Shown: positions 52,743 through 61,057 of the stretch, one piece after another
How positions within the stretch are numbered: the stretch's first letter is position 1
How the letters are laid out: each line of letters opens with the position of its first letter
Source of the DNA: Rhodococcus yunnanensis NBRC 103083
GTDB lineage: Bacteria; Actinomycetota; Actinomycetes; Mycobacteriales; Mycobacteriaceae
Direction of reading: 5' to 3'
DNA: 64,000 bases
Assembly: GCF_001895005.1 (NCBI RefSeq)
Contig: NZ_BCXH01000003.1
Location: 248,001 to 312,000, forward strand
Notes under the pieces: generated by a model
The model's input: only the letters and a program-made list of their open reading frames with translations
What the model was told of the DNA's origin: nothing
The model's database searches: none
Position numbers and translations under genes: made by a program

Positions 52743-53954
52743 ATGACGACAGTCGTCCCCAACGCCGACGTACCGACCAGTCATGTCGACCCGTTCGGGC
52801 CCGATACGTTGGGGAACCCGTTGCCGTTCCAGCGAGAGCTGCGCGACGCGGGCCCGGTCGTATACCTCGACCGGTACGACGTGTTTGCTTTCGGCCGGTA
52901 CCAGGAGGTGCACGCTGCGCTCACCGACTGGCAGACCTTCCAGTCTGCAGCGGGCGTGGGTCTGAGCAACTTCCGGTACGAGAAGCCGTGGCGGCCACCG
53001 AGCCTGCTGCTCGAAGCTGACCCGCCGCACCACGATGCGCCCAGGGCAGTGCTCAGCAAGGTCCTCGGCCCGCGGGCACTCACGAAGCTACGCGCAGCGT
53101 GGATGGACGATGCCCGGGCCCTGGTCGACGACGTGCTCGCGTCGGGCCACGAGTTCGATGCGGTCACCGCGCTGGCGGAGGCATTTCCGCTCCGTGTGTT
53201 CCCGGACGCCGTCGGCATTCCCGACAACGGACGCGAGAATCTGCTCCCGTACGGCGATCACCTGTTCAATGCCTTCGGGCCGTCCAACAGTCTCGTGGCG
53301 AAAGGTGCGCCCCGTGTTGCAGAACTCTCCGGATGGGTCAACGCGCACTGTGCGCGAGACGTACTGTCGGACTCGGGCTTCGGAGCTCAGATCTGGGCGG
53401 CCGCCGATCGCGGCGACATCACCTACGAACAGGCACCGCTCGTCGTTCGTTCGATGCTCTCCGCGGGAGTGGACACCACGGTCAACGGGCTCGCGTCGGT
53501 GCTGTATGCCCTGGCGTCACACCGGGCGCAATGGAATCGTCTCCGCGCTGACCCGGTCGCGCTGTGTCGTAGCGCATTCGATGAGGCGGTGCGCTGGGAA
53601 TCGCCTGTCCAGACCTTCTTCCGTACGGCCACCCGCGACATCGAAGTAGGCGGCACGCTCATTCCCGACGGAAGCAAGATCGTCCTGTTCCTGGGGTCGG
53701 CGAACAGAGACCCGCGAAGGTGGGAGAACCCGGACGAGTTCGATCTGCGTCGTGATCCGTCCGGGCACGTGGGATACGGCATGGGGATCCATCAGTGCGT
53801 CGGACAGCACGTGGCGCGTCTGGAGTCGGAGGCGCTGCTCTCCGCGTTGGTCGCCCGCGTCGAGTCGATCGATGTCGCCGGACCGGTGACACGCCACCCG
53901 AACAACACGCTCAGGTCGTGGGAGTCGATACCGGTCCGGGTGACGCCGAAGTGA
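52743..53954 (+). CDS. Cytochrome P450
   Basis: This 403-residue P450 has the I-helix LLSAGVDTTVNGL (about residue 240), the ExxR in FDEAVRWESPVQTFFR, and the haem-binding loop GYGMGIHQCVGQHVARLE with Cys352; the usual Phe of the loop is Tyr. The sequence resembles CYP199-like enzymes that O-demethylate or hydroxylate benzoate-type substrates, but the family assignment is only by eye. ATG 52743 has AAGGAG at the right distance, better than GTG 52740. Its redox partner is the PDR-type reductase just upstream. It probably starts or prepares the aromatic substrate for the ring-cleavage operon. Confidence 0.93.
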   Translation: MTTVVPNADVPTSHVDPFGPDTLGNPLPFQRELRDAGPVVYLDRYDVFAFGRYQEVHAALTDWQTFQSAAGVGLSNFRYEKPWRPPSLLLEADPPHHDAPRAVLSKVLGPRALTKLRAAWMDDARALVDDVLASGHEFDAVTALAEAFPLRVFPDAVGIPDNGRENLLPYGDHLFNAFGPSNSLVAKGAPRVAELSGWVNAHCARDVLSDSGFGAQIWAAADRGDITYEQAPLVVRSMLSAGVDTTVNGLASVLYALASHRAQWNRLRADPVALCRSAFDEAVRWESPVQTFFRTATRDIEVGGTLIPDGSKIVLFLGSANRDPRRWENPDEFDLRRDPSGHVGYGMGIHQCVGQHVARLESEALLSALVARVESIDVAGPVTRHPNNTLRSWESIPVRVTPK

Positions 53955-54295
53955 TCAGCGCGCCGGCCCTCGTTTTCCCCAGGCGCGCGATCTCGTTACT
54001 CACAGCCATGTAATTCGCCCGCGAGGCACTTGACCTGCGGTAATTGGAATTGTCGGCGATTTCATCCACAGACCATCCACAGGGTGAAGGCCTTGGTCCT
54101 CGAGTTATCCACAGATCTATCCACACCCTGTTAGTGCATATGTTCGAATCGGCTGCACGGCCTCGGGCGCACCATCTCACCCGCAAAAATCATCCTTGGC
54201 CCGCCTCCGAGTCATCACCCCCGGTCATAGGCTTTCGTCAGCGCTCACGCCTTCCGCGTCGGTGTGTCATGGGAGCAGCGAGCGAGGTCGAACAG
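53955..54295. other. 341-bp interval with DnaA-box-like cluster
   Basis: No supported gene. The right part could encode a leader continuous with the multicopper oxidase frame, but it has no conserved look. Its main feature is the TCCACA cluster at 54061-54125. A TTGGCCCGCC-rich stretch follows before the oxidase start. Confidence 0.5.
54061..54127 (+). promoter_or_regulatory. Cluster of four DnaA-box-like sequences
   Basis: TTCATCCACA (54061), CCATCCACA (54073), TTATCCACA (54105-54113, the exact E. coli-type consensus) and CTATCCACA (54117) lie in the same orientation. The TCCACA cores are spaced 11, 32 and 12 bp apart, close to whole helical turns. Elsewhere in the window only two such motifs (21061 and 21080) lie close together. 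Confidence 0.5.
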
Positions 54296-57200
54296 ATGGT
54301 GGTCGTGGTGCCGAAACGACTCGTCGTGATGGCAGTTGCGCTGGTGCTCGTGCTTGCCTCGTGCGCACGAGACACCGGTGACGATGCGGTCGTGTTCCAT
54401 GGTGCCGACGGTTCGCCGTCGCTCTATTCGGAACCGGTGAAACTGTCCAGCGATAACGGCGTGCTCGAGGTTCGCCTCTCCGCACATCAGGGCACTGTCG
54501 CGCTGGACACCGCGTCGGCACCGGTGAAGAACTTCCTGCTCTACGGGTACGAGGTCATCCGGGGTATCGCGTCGGACGGGTCGACGAGCGGCCAGGACAT
54601 CTATCCGGCTCCGACGTTGCGTGTGAATCCGGGTGAGCAGCTGATCGTCCACTACGACAACGACCTGCAGGGCCTGACGATCGAGGACTTCTACGATCCC
54701 GCGTTCACGCCCGCCGGCGGCGAAGTCCCCATCACGCCGCCCAGCTTGGAAGAGGCGCCACTGAATCTGCACACCCATGGCCTGCACGTGAGTCCCGACG
54801 GCAATGCCGACAACGTTCTGCTGGACATTCCGGCAGGCATGGGCAACGTGTACGACTATGCGGTGCCGTCGGACATGCCGAACGGCATGTACTGGTATCA
54901 CAGCCACCTGCACACACTGACCGCGCAACAGACGTACTTCGGTTTGGCCGGATTGCTCGAAATCGGCCGCCCCGACGGCGATCTGCCCATCGTCACCGAG
55001 AACGACATTCCGGTCAGGGACATGGCGTTGCAGTACAACTTCGTCTTCGACCGTGGAGGCAGCGGGGCGCAACTCAACGATCCGAACTGGCCGCAGTACG
55101 TCAGCACTCTGCAGGCTCCGACGGAAGCCGGGCTGGCCGACGGTACGTACCGCCCGAGCTTGGCGCCGGTCAACTTCGCCGACACCACGGACGGCTCGCA
55201 GTACATGACCAACTGGTACACAGGTCCGCTGTCGCCGGACAATCATCGAGGCCAGAATCAATTCATTCCCGGCAACCTGCAGAGTTTCACCAGCGACACC
55301 GTCGACGTGCCGGCCGACCCGTCGTTGCCCGAGAACCTGCGCGACGTCCAGTTCACCGTCAACGGTGGATTCCAGCCCGAGCTGACGGTGAGTCCTGGCC
55401 AGACCGAGATCTGGGTCCTGGCGAACGTCAGCGATTTCGCCTACATGCCGTTACGACTGACCGAGACTGCAACGGGCACGCATCCGCAGTTCGCGATAGT
55501 CGGCCAGGACGGAAATCCGTTCGGTCAGGTCCAACGGCCGGTCGACGGTGACGGTGAGCGGCTGGTGATTCCGCCGGGCTCGCGGTACGCGATCGCGGTC
55601 ACGATGCCGAGCGAGGGTGATCTGGTACTCGACATGCCGCCGCTCGAGAACGCGAAAGAGGTTGTGAACGACGGAATTCTGTACACCAACAACGGTACCG
55701 ACGATCCGCCGGCGACGCTGGGCACGGTGGCCGTCGACCCGTCCGTGATCAGCTATGCGGACGGCTTCTTCACGTTCCCCACACAAAAGCTCCTGCAGGT
55801 CACGCCGGCGGACGGCACCGGTGTCACGGTCCCGTTCGCCCCTGGCCAGAAGCTCGATGCCTACACCTCGTTCGTCGACACCGCGTCGATGCCGGTGGAC
55901 GTGACACGTGAACTCGTCGTATCGGGCGGATTCTCGAACGACAAGGCCAGCAACAGTGATCCGAAAGCATTCACCTACGAATTCGCTGCCAACACCTTTC
56001 CGAACATCCCGTTGATACAGCCGCGTCTGAATTCGGTGGAAGAATGGAAGATCACCAACCTCAACAACGACGAGCATCCGATGCACATACACGTCAACGA
56101 CTTTCAGGTCATGGAGATCGTCGACCCGGTCGCCGGAACGGTCACCGGTGTACAACCGTGGGGTCAGGACAACGTCAACGTACCGGCCCCGGTCACCGAC
56201 GACCAGGAGAATCCGTTGGTACCGGCGTCGGTCACCCTGCGGACGAAGTTCACCGAATACACCGGTACGTTCGTGATCCACTGCCACCGACTCAACCACG
56301 AGGACAACGGTTTGATGGCATTGGTCAGTGTCATTCCGGAAGTGTCGACCTACGCGGTGGGTGTACCGGGATCACCCGGCCACGACGCACGAGTGGAGGT
56401 TTTCGACGCCGCCGGTGACCGCCTGGTGCAGACGGTCACACCGTTCCCCGGTTTCGAGGGCTCACCCTCGGTGGCGATGGGGGATGTGAACGGAGACATG
56501 GTCCTCGACCTCGTTGTCGGCACCGGATCGGGAGCGGCGCCGGAAGTGGTGGCGTACAACGCAGTCGGTACGACGCCCTTCACCTCCGAGCTCACCAGGT
56601 TTGCTCCGCTTCCGGACGACTTCGACGGCGGAGTCACCGTCGCGACTGCCGATATCGACGGCAATGCACTGCGAGACAACATCATCGTCGGATCCGGCCC
56701 TGGCATGCAGACCCAGGTGAGTGTGTACGCGTCGCAACTTCCCACCGACCCGGGTACTACCCCCGAGGTGTTCGGGACGTTCTCGCCCTACCCGGATTCG
56801 GACGCCGGGGTGGTGCTCGCCACCGGCATGGTGGATGCGTCGTCCGGACGTGCGAGTATCGTGACGGCGCCGGGGCCGGGGGATTCGCCACTGGTGAAGA
56901 CATTCCGGTACGACCTGTTCACCCCGAGTGCGGCGAGCTCCGACTCGTCCGAACACGCGGGCCACGGCGACGAGCCGACAACGACGTCGGAGTTCATGGC
57001 ATTCGACGAGGACTACCGCGACGGTGTTGCGCTCTCGACCGGATGGGTAGCCGGTGTCGAGGGTGGCGCGAAATCGATCGTGGCCGGCATGAGCGGGGGC
57101 GACGGCACGGTTCGGACGTTCTCCTCTGGATCGCGGCTCGACGGCGGACCGGAGATGTACCTCGAATCGCCGAATCATCACGGCGGTGCGGTCTCGTTCG

Positions 57201-57427
57201 CGCAGACGTCGTCGTTCGTGCCGTTCCCCGGTGGGGCCGGGGTGGACGTCGCGACGACCGCGACGACGTCGGGAGCGGATCTGTTGGTGTCCGGCGGCGC
57301 AGGCGAGGTTCGCAAGTTCACCCTGGCGCGACCGAATCCGACAGCGGACACACTCGTGCCGACACAGGTCGGTGGTGTACCTCCCTTGCCGGTCGGTGCG
57401 GGGCCACTGGCACTCGGTGGCCGATGA
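54296..57427 (+). CDS. Lipoprotein multicopper oxidase with C-terminal FG-GAP-like half
   Basis: The 1043-residue protein begins with a lipoprotein signal (LVVMAVALVLVLASC, lipobox LASC about residue 24). Residues about 60-690 are cupredoxin modules carrying all four copper motifs: NLHTHGLHVSP, YWYHSHLHTL, HPMHIHVNDF and HCHRLNHEDNGLM, so T1 and T2/T3 sites are complete. The remaining ~350 residues have FG-GAP/VCBS-like repeats (MGDVNGDMVLDLVVGTG, ADIDGNALRDNIIVGSG), a beta-propeller-type surface module unusual on this enzyme. ATG 54296 has a GAGCGAGG site; ATG 54269 is an alternative. It should oxidise metal ions or phenolics outside the membrane. It is followed by the molybdenum hydroxylase genes. 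Confidence 0.9.
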   Translation: MVVVVPKRLVVMAVALVLVLASCARDTGDDAVVFHGADGSPSLYSEPVKLSSDNGVLEVRLSAHQGTVALDTASAPVKNFLLYGYEVIRGIASDGSTSGQDIYPAPTLRVNPGEQLIVHYDNDLQGLTIEDFYDPAFTPAGGEVPITPPSLEEAPLNLHTHGLHVSPDGNADNVLLDIPAGMGNVYDYAVPSDMPNGMYWYHSHLHTLTAQQTYFGLAGLLEIGRPDGDLPIVTENDIPVRDMALQYNFVFDRGGSGAQLNDPNWPQYVSTLQAPTEAGLADGTYRPSLAPVNFADTTDGSQYMTNWYTGPLSPDNHRGQNQFIPGNLQSFTSDTVDVPADPSLPENLRDVQFTVNGGFQPELTVSPGQTEIWVLANVSDFAYMPLRLTETATGTHPQFAIVGQDGNPFGQVQRPVDGDGERLVIPPGSRYAIAVTMPSEGDLVLDMPPLENAKEVVNDGILYTNNGTDDPPATLGTVAVDPSVISYADGFFTFPTQKLLQVTPADGTGVTVPFAPGQKLDAYTSFVDTASMPVDVTRELVVSGGFSNDKASNSDPKAFTYEFAANTFPNIPLIQPRLNSVEEWKITNLNNDEHPMHIHVNDFQVMEIVDPVAGTVTGVQPWGQDNVNVPAPVTDDQENPLVPASVTLRTKFTEYTGTFVIHCHRLNHEDNGLMALVSVIPEVSTYAVGVPGSPGHDARVEVFDAAGDRLVQTVTPFPGFEGSPSVAMGDVNGDMVLDLVVGTGSGAAPEVVAYNAVGTTPFTSELTRFAPLPDDFDGGVTVATADIDGNALRDNIIVGSGPGMQTQVSVYASQLPTDPGTTPEVFGTFSPYPDSDAGVVLATGMVDASSGRASIVTAPGPGDSPLVKTFRYDLFTPSAASSDSSEHAGHGDEPTTTSEFMAFDEDYRDGVALSTGWVAGVEGGAKSIVAGMSGGDGTVRTFSSGSRLDGGPEMYLESPNHHGGAVSFAQTSSFVPFPGGAGVDVATTATTSGADLLVSGGAGEVRKFTLARPNPTADTLVPTQVGGVPPLPVGAGPLALGGR

Positions 57428-57491
57428 CCAATTTTTCGAGATCGGGGAATTCCGATCCACGTTTCGAGCGGAGAGTCGAGGTGGTTCCTTC

Positions 57492-58307
57492 ATGAATCTG
57501 GGAACGATCAGCGAGGTGTTGCGTCCCAGGACGCTCGATCAGATCGACGGCTGGCGTGACGGGTATGCCTGGCTCGCCGGTGGAACCTGGCTGTTCTCCG
57601 AACCGCAGGTGGACCGAGACACGCTCATCGACCTCGATGGATTGTGTTGGCCCGCACTGACGGTGACCGAGGCAGGACTCGAGATCGCGGCAACGTGTCG
57701 GATCGCCGAACTGGACGATCTCACCGGGCCGCAGGAGTGGTCGGCCCTGCCGCTGAAGGGCGACTGCGCCAGGTCGCTGCTGGCGTCGTTCAAGATCTGG
57801 AACGCAGCCACCGTCGGCGGCAACATCTGCATGTCGCTGCCCGCCGGGGCGATGATCTCATTGACGACTGCTCTCGAGGGGGTCTACACGCTGTGGCCGA
57901 GGGAGGGCGAACCTCGTGAGGTCGCGGCAGTGGATTTCGTCACCGGCGACCACGCGAACGTGCTTGCGCCGGGAGAGTTGCTGCGCTCGATCACGATTCC
58001 GAACGCCGCGCTGGCCAAGCGCTACGTATTTCGCCAGCAGTCGCTCGTGAAACACGGCCGTTCCGCCGCACTGATCATCGGAACGTGCGGGCAGGATGGA
58101 TCCGATTTCCGGCTGACGGTGACGGCTGCGACCCCGCGGCCGATCCAGTTCGTCTACGACACCGTCCCCACCCACGCCGAACTGCGCGGCGACATCACCC
58201 GAAGGTTGTCCGAGGAGGACTACTTTCATGACGTCAACGGGTCGGCTCGATACAAGCAGCATCTGACGTACTACTTTTCCGAGCAGATTCGCATGGAGTT
58301 GTCATGA
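57492..58307 (+). CDS. Molybdenum hydroxylase FAD-binding subunit (CoxM/XdhB-like)
   Basis: This 271-residue protein is the flavin subunit of an xanthine dehydrogenase-type enzyme: YAWLAGGTWLFSEP (about residue 25; FAD pyrophosphate loop), LKGDCARSLLASFKIWNAAT with VGGNICMSLPAG (the second FAD segment), and FRQQSLVKHGRSAALIIGTC. It passes electrons from the iron-sulfur/Moco subunit to NAD or another acceptor. The ATG at 57492 is preferred; an in-frame extension runs through the end of the oxidase gene. Its stop overlaps the next gene's ATG (ATGA). Confidence 0.9.
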   Translation: MNLGTISEVLRPRTLDQIDGWRDGYAWLAGGTWLFSEPQVDRDTLIDLDGLCWPALTVTEAGLEIAATCRIAELDDLTGPQEWSALPLKGDCARSLLASFKIWNAATVGGNICMSLPAGAMISLTTALEGVYTLWPREGEPREVAAVDFVTGDHANVLAPGELLRSITIPNAALAKRYVFRQQSLVKHGRSAALIIGTCGQDGSDFRLTVTAATPRPIQFVYDTVPTHAELRGDITRRLSEEDYFHDVNGSARYKQHLTYYFSEQIRMELS

Positions 58308-61057
58308 GCGAGTTCGACGTCGACGGCCGTTTGTTCTCGGCGGATCCCGAACCAGGACAGTGCCTTCGAACGTTTCTGCGTGAGCGTGGATCGTTCGGCG
58401 TCAAGAAGGGTTGCGACGCTGGCGACTGTGGTGCGTGCACCGTGTGGCTCGACGGGAAGCCTTTTCATTCGTGCCTGGTCCCGGCGTTCCGTGCCGCCGG
58501 CACGCGGGTGACCACCATCGCGGGACTCGCCGACGAGGGTGTTCTGCACCCGGTGCAGCAGGCGTTCTGTGATGCGCAGTCGTTCCAGTGCGGTTTCTGC
58601 GCAGCGGGAATGATCATGACGGCGGCCTCGTTGTCGGACGAGCAGAAGCAGGACCTGCCGCGCGCGCTGAAGGGCAATCTCTGCCGATGTACCGGCTATC
58701 GATCGATCTCCGATGCGGTGCACGGACTCACCGAAGCGGAACCGGACGTGGCAGGCAGTGCGTGCGGGGCAAGTCTGGCCAATCCGTTCACCGAAGAGAT
58801 CGTGACCGGCCGAGCCCGATACACCATGGACGTAGCTCCGCCGAACCTGTTGCATCTGAAGGTACTTCGGTCACCGCACGCGCATGCGCGAGTGATCGAC
58901 ATCGATCGCACGGCTGCGATGGCGGTACCCGGAGTCGTCGCGGTCTTCACTCACGAGGACGCACCCGACCGGCTGTACAGCACCGCGCTGCACGAGGATC
59001 ACCTCGTCGATCCCGACGACACCCGTGTGCTCGACGACGTGGTGCGCTTCGTCGGACAGCGGATCGCCGCGGTCGTCGCGGAGTCCGAGGCCGCGGCCGA
59101 AGCGGGCTGCCGGGCGCTGCAGGTGACGTACGAGGTTCTGCCGGCCGTGTTCGACCCCGTCGCCGCGATGGAACCGGGCGCACCCGTACTGCACGACAAA
59201 GGATTCGAGGAGCGCGGCAACATCTTCGTCGACATTCACGGTGAAGTCGGCAGTGTCGCAGACGGATTCGATGCCGCAGAGGCGACGCACGAGAAGACCT
59301 ACACGACGTCGAGAGTGCAGCACGCCCACCTCGAAACGCACGGCTCGATCGCGTGGCGCGGTGACGACGGCCGCTGGCATGTTCGAACCAGTACGCAGGG
59401 CCCGTTCGTCGTGCAGGCCAAACTCTGTTACCTGCTCGGACTTCGGGCACGCGACGTGCACGTCTTCACCGAACGTGTCGGGGGCGGGTTCGGCGGCAAA
59501 CAGGAGATGATCTCCGAGGATCTCGTGTTGCTGGCCACGATGAGACTCGGCCGACCCGTCAAGTGGGAATGGACTCGCGAGGAAGAATTCATCGGTGCGA
59601 CGACCCGTCATCAGATGACCACCCGCGTCAAGTTGGGTGCGCGCAGGGACGGAACTCTGACCGCGCTCGATGTGTATGTCGTCTCCAACACCGGCGCGTA
59701 CGCGAACCATGCCAGCGAGACCCTCGCCGCCGCATTGGGTAGTCCACTGGCGGCATACCGGTGCCCGAACAAGAAGGCGCTGGGATATGCGGTGTACACC
59801 AACATGATTCCAGGGGGTGGGTTCCGCGGATACGGCGCGTCGCAGACGACGTTCGCGATCGAGTGCGCAATGGACGAACTCGCCCATCTACTGGGTATGG
59901 ATCCCGTGGCGCTGCGCCGCAAGAACATGGTGCGCCCGGGTGACCTCGTCGAATCGGTGTGGAACGACCCGAGCGATGCGAGTTTCGGAAGCTACGGACT
60001 CGATCAGTGCCTCGATCACGTCGAGGCGGCACTCGCCGCGGGCAACGGCGTGCTCAAGCCCGAGGGTGACCAGTGGCTGGAAGGCACGGGTGTCGCGCTC
60101 GCGTTGCTCGAGTGCGGCCCGCCGACCGAACACAGGTCCGGTGCGGAACTGAAACTGCTCGCCGACGGCACCTATCACCTCGCAGTGGGGTCGACGGAGA
60201 TGGGTAACGGAATCACCAACGCGCACAGGCAGATTGCGGCAGGTGTGCTCGGGACGAGGGCGGCCGACGTCGCCATCGTCAACGCCGATACCGACAGGAC
60301 GCTCTACGACACCGGCACGTTCGCCAGTACCGGAACCGTCGTCGCGGGCAAGGCCGTGCACCTGACGGCACTGGCACTGCGTGATGCCATCCTGGACTAC
60401 GCCAGCGAATACAGCGAGGTGCCTCGGCAGGACTGCGACCTCGACAACGACGCCGTCGTGTGCCGTGGTCGTCGCGTCAAGCTGGCCGAATTGTATTCGG
60501 CCAGAGCCGAATCCGGTCGCAGACTGGAGGCGACTCGGAAGGCGTACCTCTCACCGCGGACGATCGCGTCGAACGTCCATGGGGTTCGTCTGGCCGTCCA
60601 CCAGGTCACCGGGGAGATACGGATACTGCACAGCGTTCACGGCGCCGACATCGGGCGACTGATCAATCCGCTTCAGTGTCGAGGTCAGATCGACGGGGCA
60701 GTCGGAATGGCGCTGGGATGGGCACTGACCGAGAACATGGTGCACGACGCGGACGGGAAGATGGTCAACCCCAACTTCCGCAACTACCGGATCCCCGCGT
60801 TCGCCGATACCCCGCGAACCGAGGTGTTCTTCGCCGACACCTACGACTCGATCGGCCCGCTCGGCGCGAAGTCGCAGGGCGAGTGCGCGATCAACCCGGT
60901 AGCCCCGTCGGTGTCGAACGCGTTGTTCGATGCGACGGGTGTGCGGTTCACGTCGCTGCCGTTCACCCCGGATCGGATCTTTGCGGCGTTGGATCAGAAC
61001 TTCTTGCGCAACCGCATGCCGATCGGGCGACCGTCCGGATCGACGAACAGCCGGTAG
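58304..61057 (+). CDS. Molybdenum hydroxylase, fused [2Fe-2S] and molybdopterin subunit
   Basis: The 917-residue protein joins two chains that are normally separate. Residues about 1-150 hold both iron-sulfur centres: CDAGDCGACTVW with an upstream Cys, and CGFCAAGMIM with CRCTGYRS. From about residue 165 follows the Moco domain (ITGRARYTMDV-type start, QGPFVVQAKLCYLLG, RVGGGFGGKQE, GGGFRGYGASQ, and LGAKSQGECAINP with the presumed catalytic Glu). The FAD part is a separate gene. Related enzymes hydroxylate purines, N-heterocycles or aldehydes; this substrate is unknown. Its 3' end overlaps the convergent PLD gene by 64 bp. Confidence 0.93.
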   Translation: MSEFDVDGRLFSADPEPGQCLRTFLRERGSFGVKKGCDAGDCGACTVWLDGKPFHSCLVPAFRAAGTRVTTIAGLADEGVLHPVQQAFCDAQSFQCGFCAAGMIMTAASLSDEQKQDLPRALKGNLCRCTGYRSISDAVHGLTEAEPDVAGSACGASLANPFTEEIVTGRARYTMDVAPPNLLHLKVLRSPHAHARVIDIDRTAAMAVPGVVAVFTHEDAPDRLYSTALHEDHLVDPDDTRVLDDVVRFVGQRIAAVVAESEAAAEAGCRALQVTYEVLPAVFDPVAAMEPGAPVLHDKGFEERGNIFVDIHGEVGSVADGFDAAEATHEKTYTTSRVQHAHLETHGSIAWRGDDGRWHVRTSTQGPFVVQAKLCYLLGLRARDVHVFTERVGGGFGGKQEMISEDLVLLATMRLGRPVKWEWTREEEFIGATTRHQMTTRVKLGARRDGTLTALDVYVVSNTGAYANHASETLAAALGSPLAAYRCPNKKALGYAVYTNMIPGGGFRGYGASQTTFAIECAMDELAHLLGMDPVALRRKNMVRPGDLVESVWNDPSDASFGSYGLDQCLDHVEAALAAGNGVLKPEGDQWLEGTGVALALLECGPPTEHRSGAELKLLADGTYHLAVGSTEMGNGITNAHRQIAAGVLGTRAADVAIVNADTDRTLYDTGTFASTGTVVAGKAVHLTALALRDAILDYASEYSEVPRQDCDLDNDAVVCRGRRVKLAELYSARAESGRRLEATRKAYLSPRTIASNVHGVRLAVHQVTGEIRILHSVHGADIGRLINPLQCRGQIDGAVGMALGWALTENMVHDADGKMVNPNFRNYRIPAFADTPRTEVFFADTYDSIGPLGAKSQGECAINPVAPSVSNALFDATGVRFTSLPFTPDRIFAALDQNFLRNRMPIGRPSGSTNSR

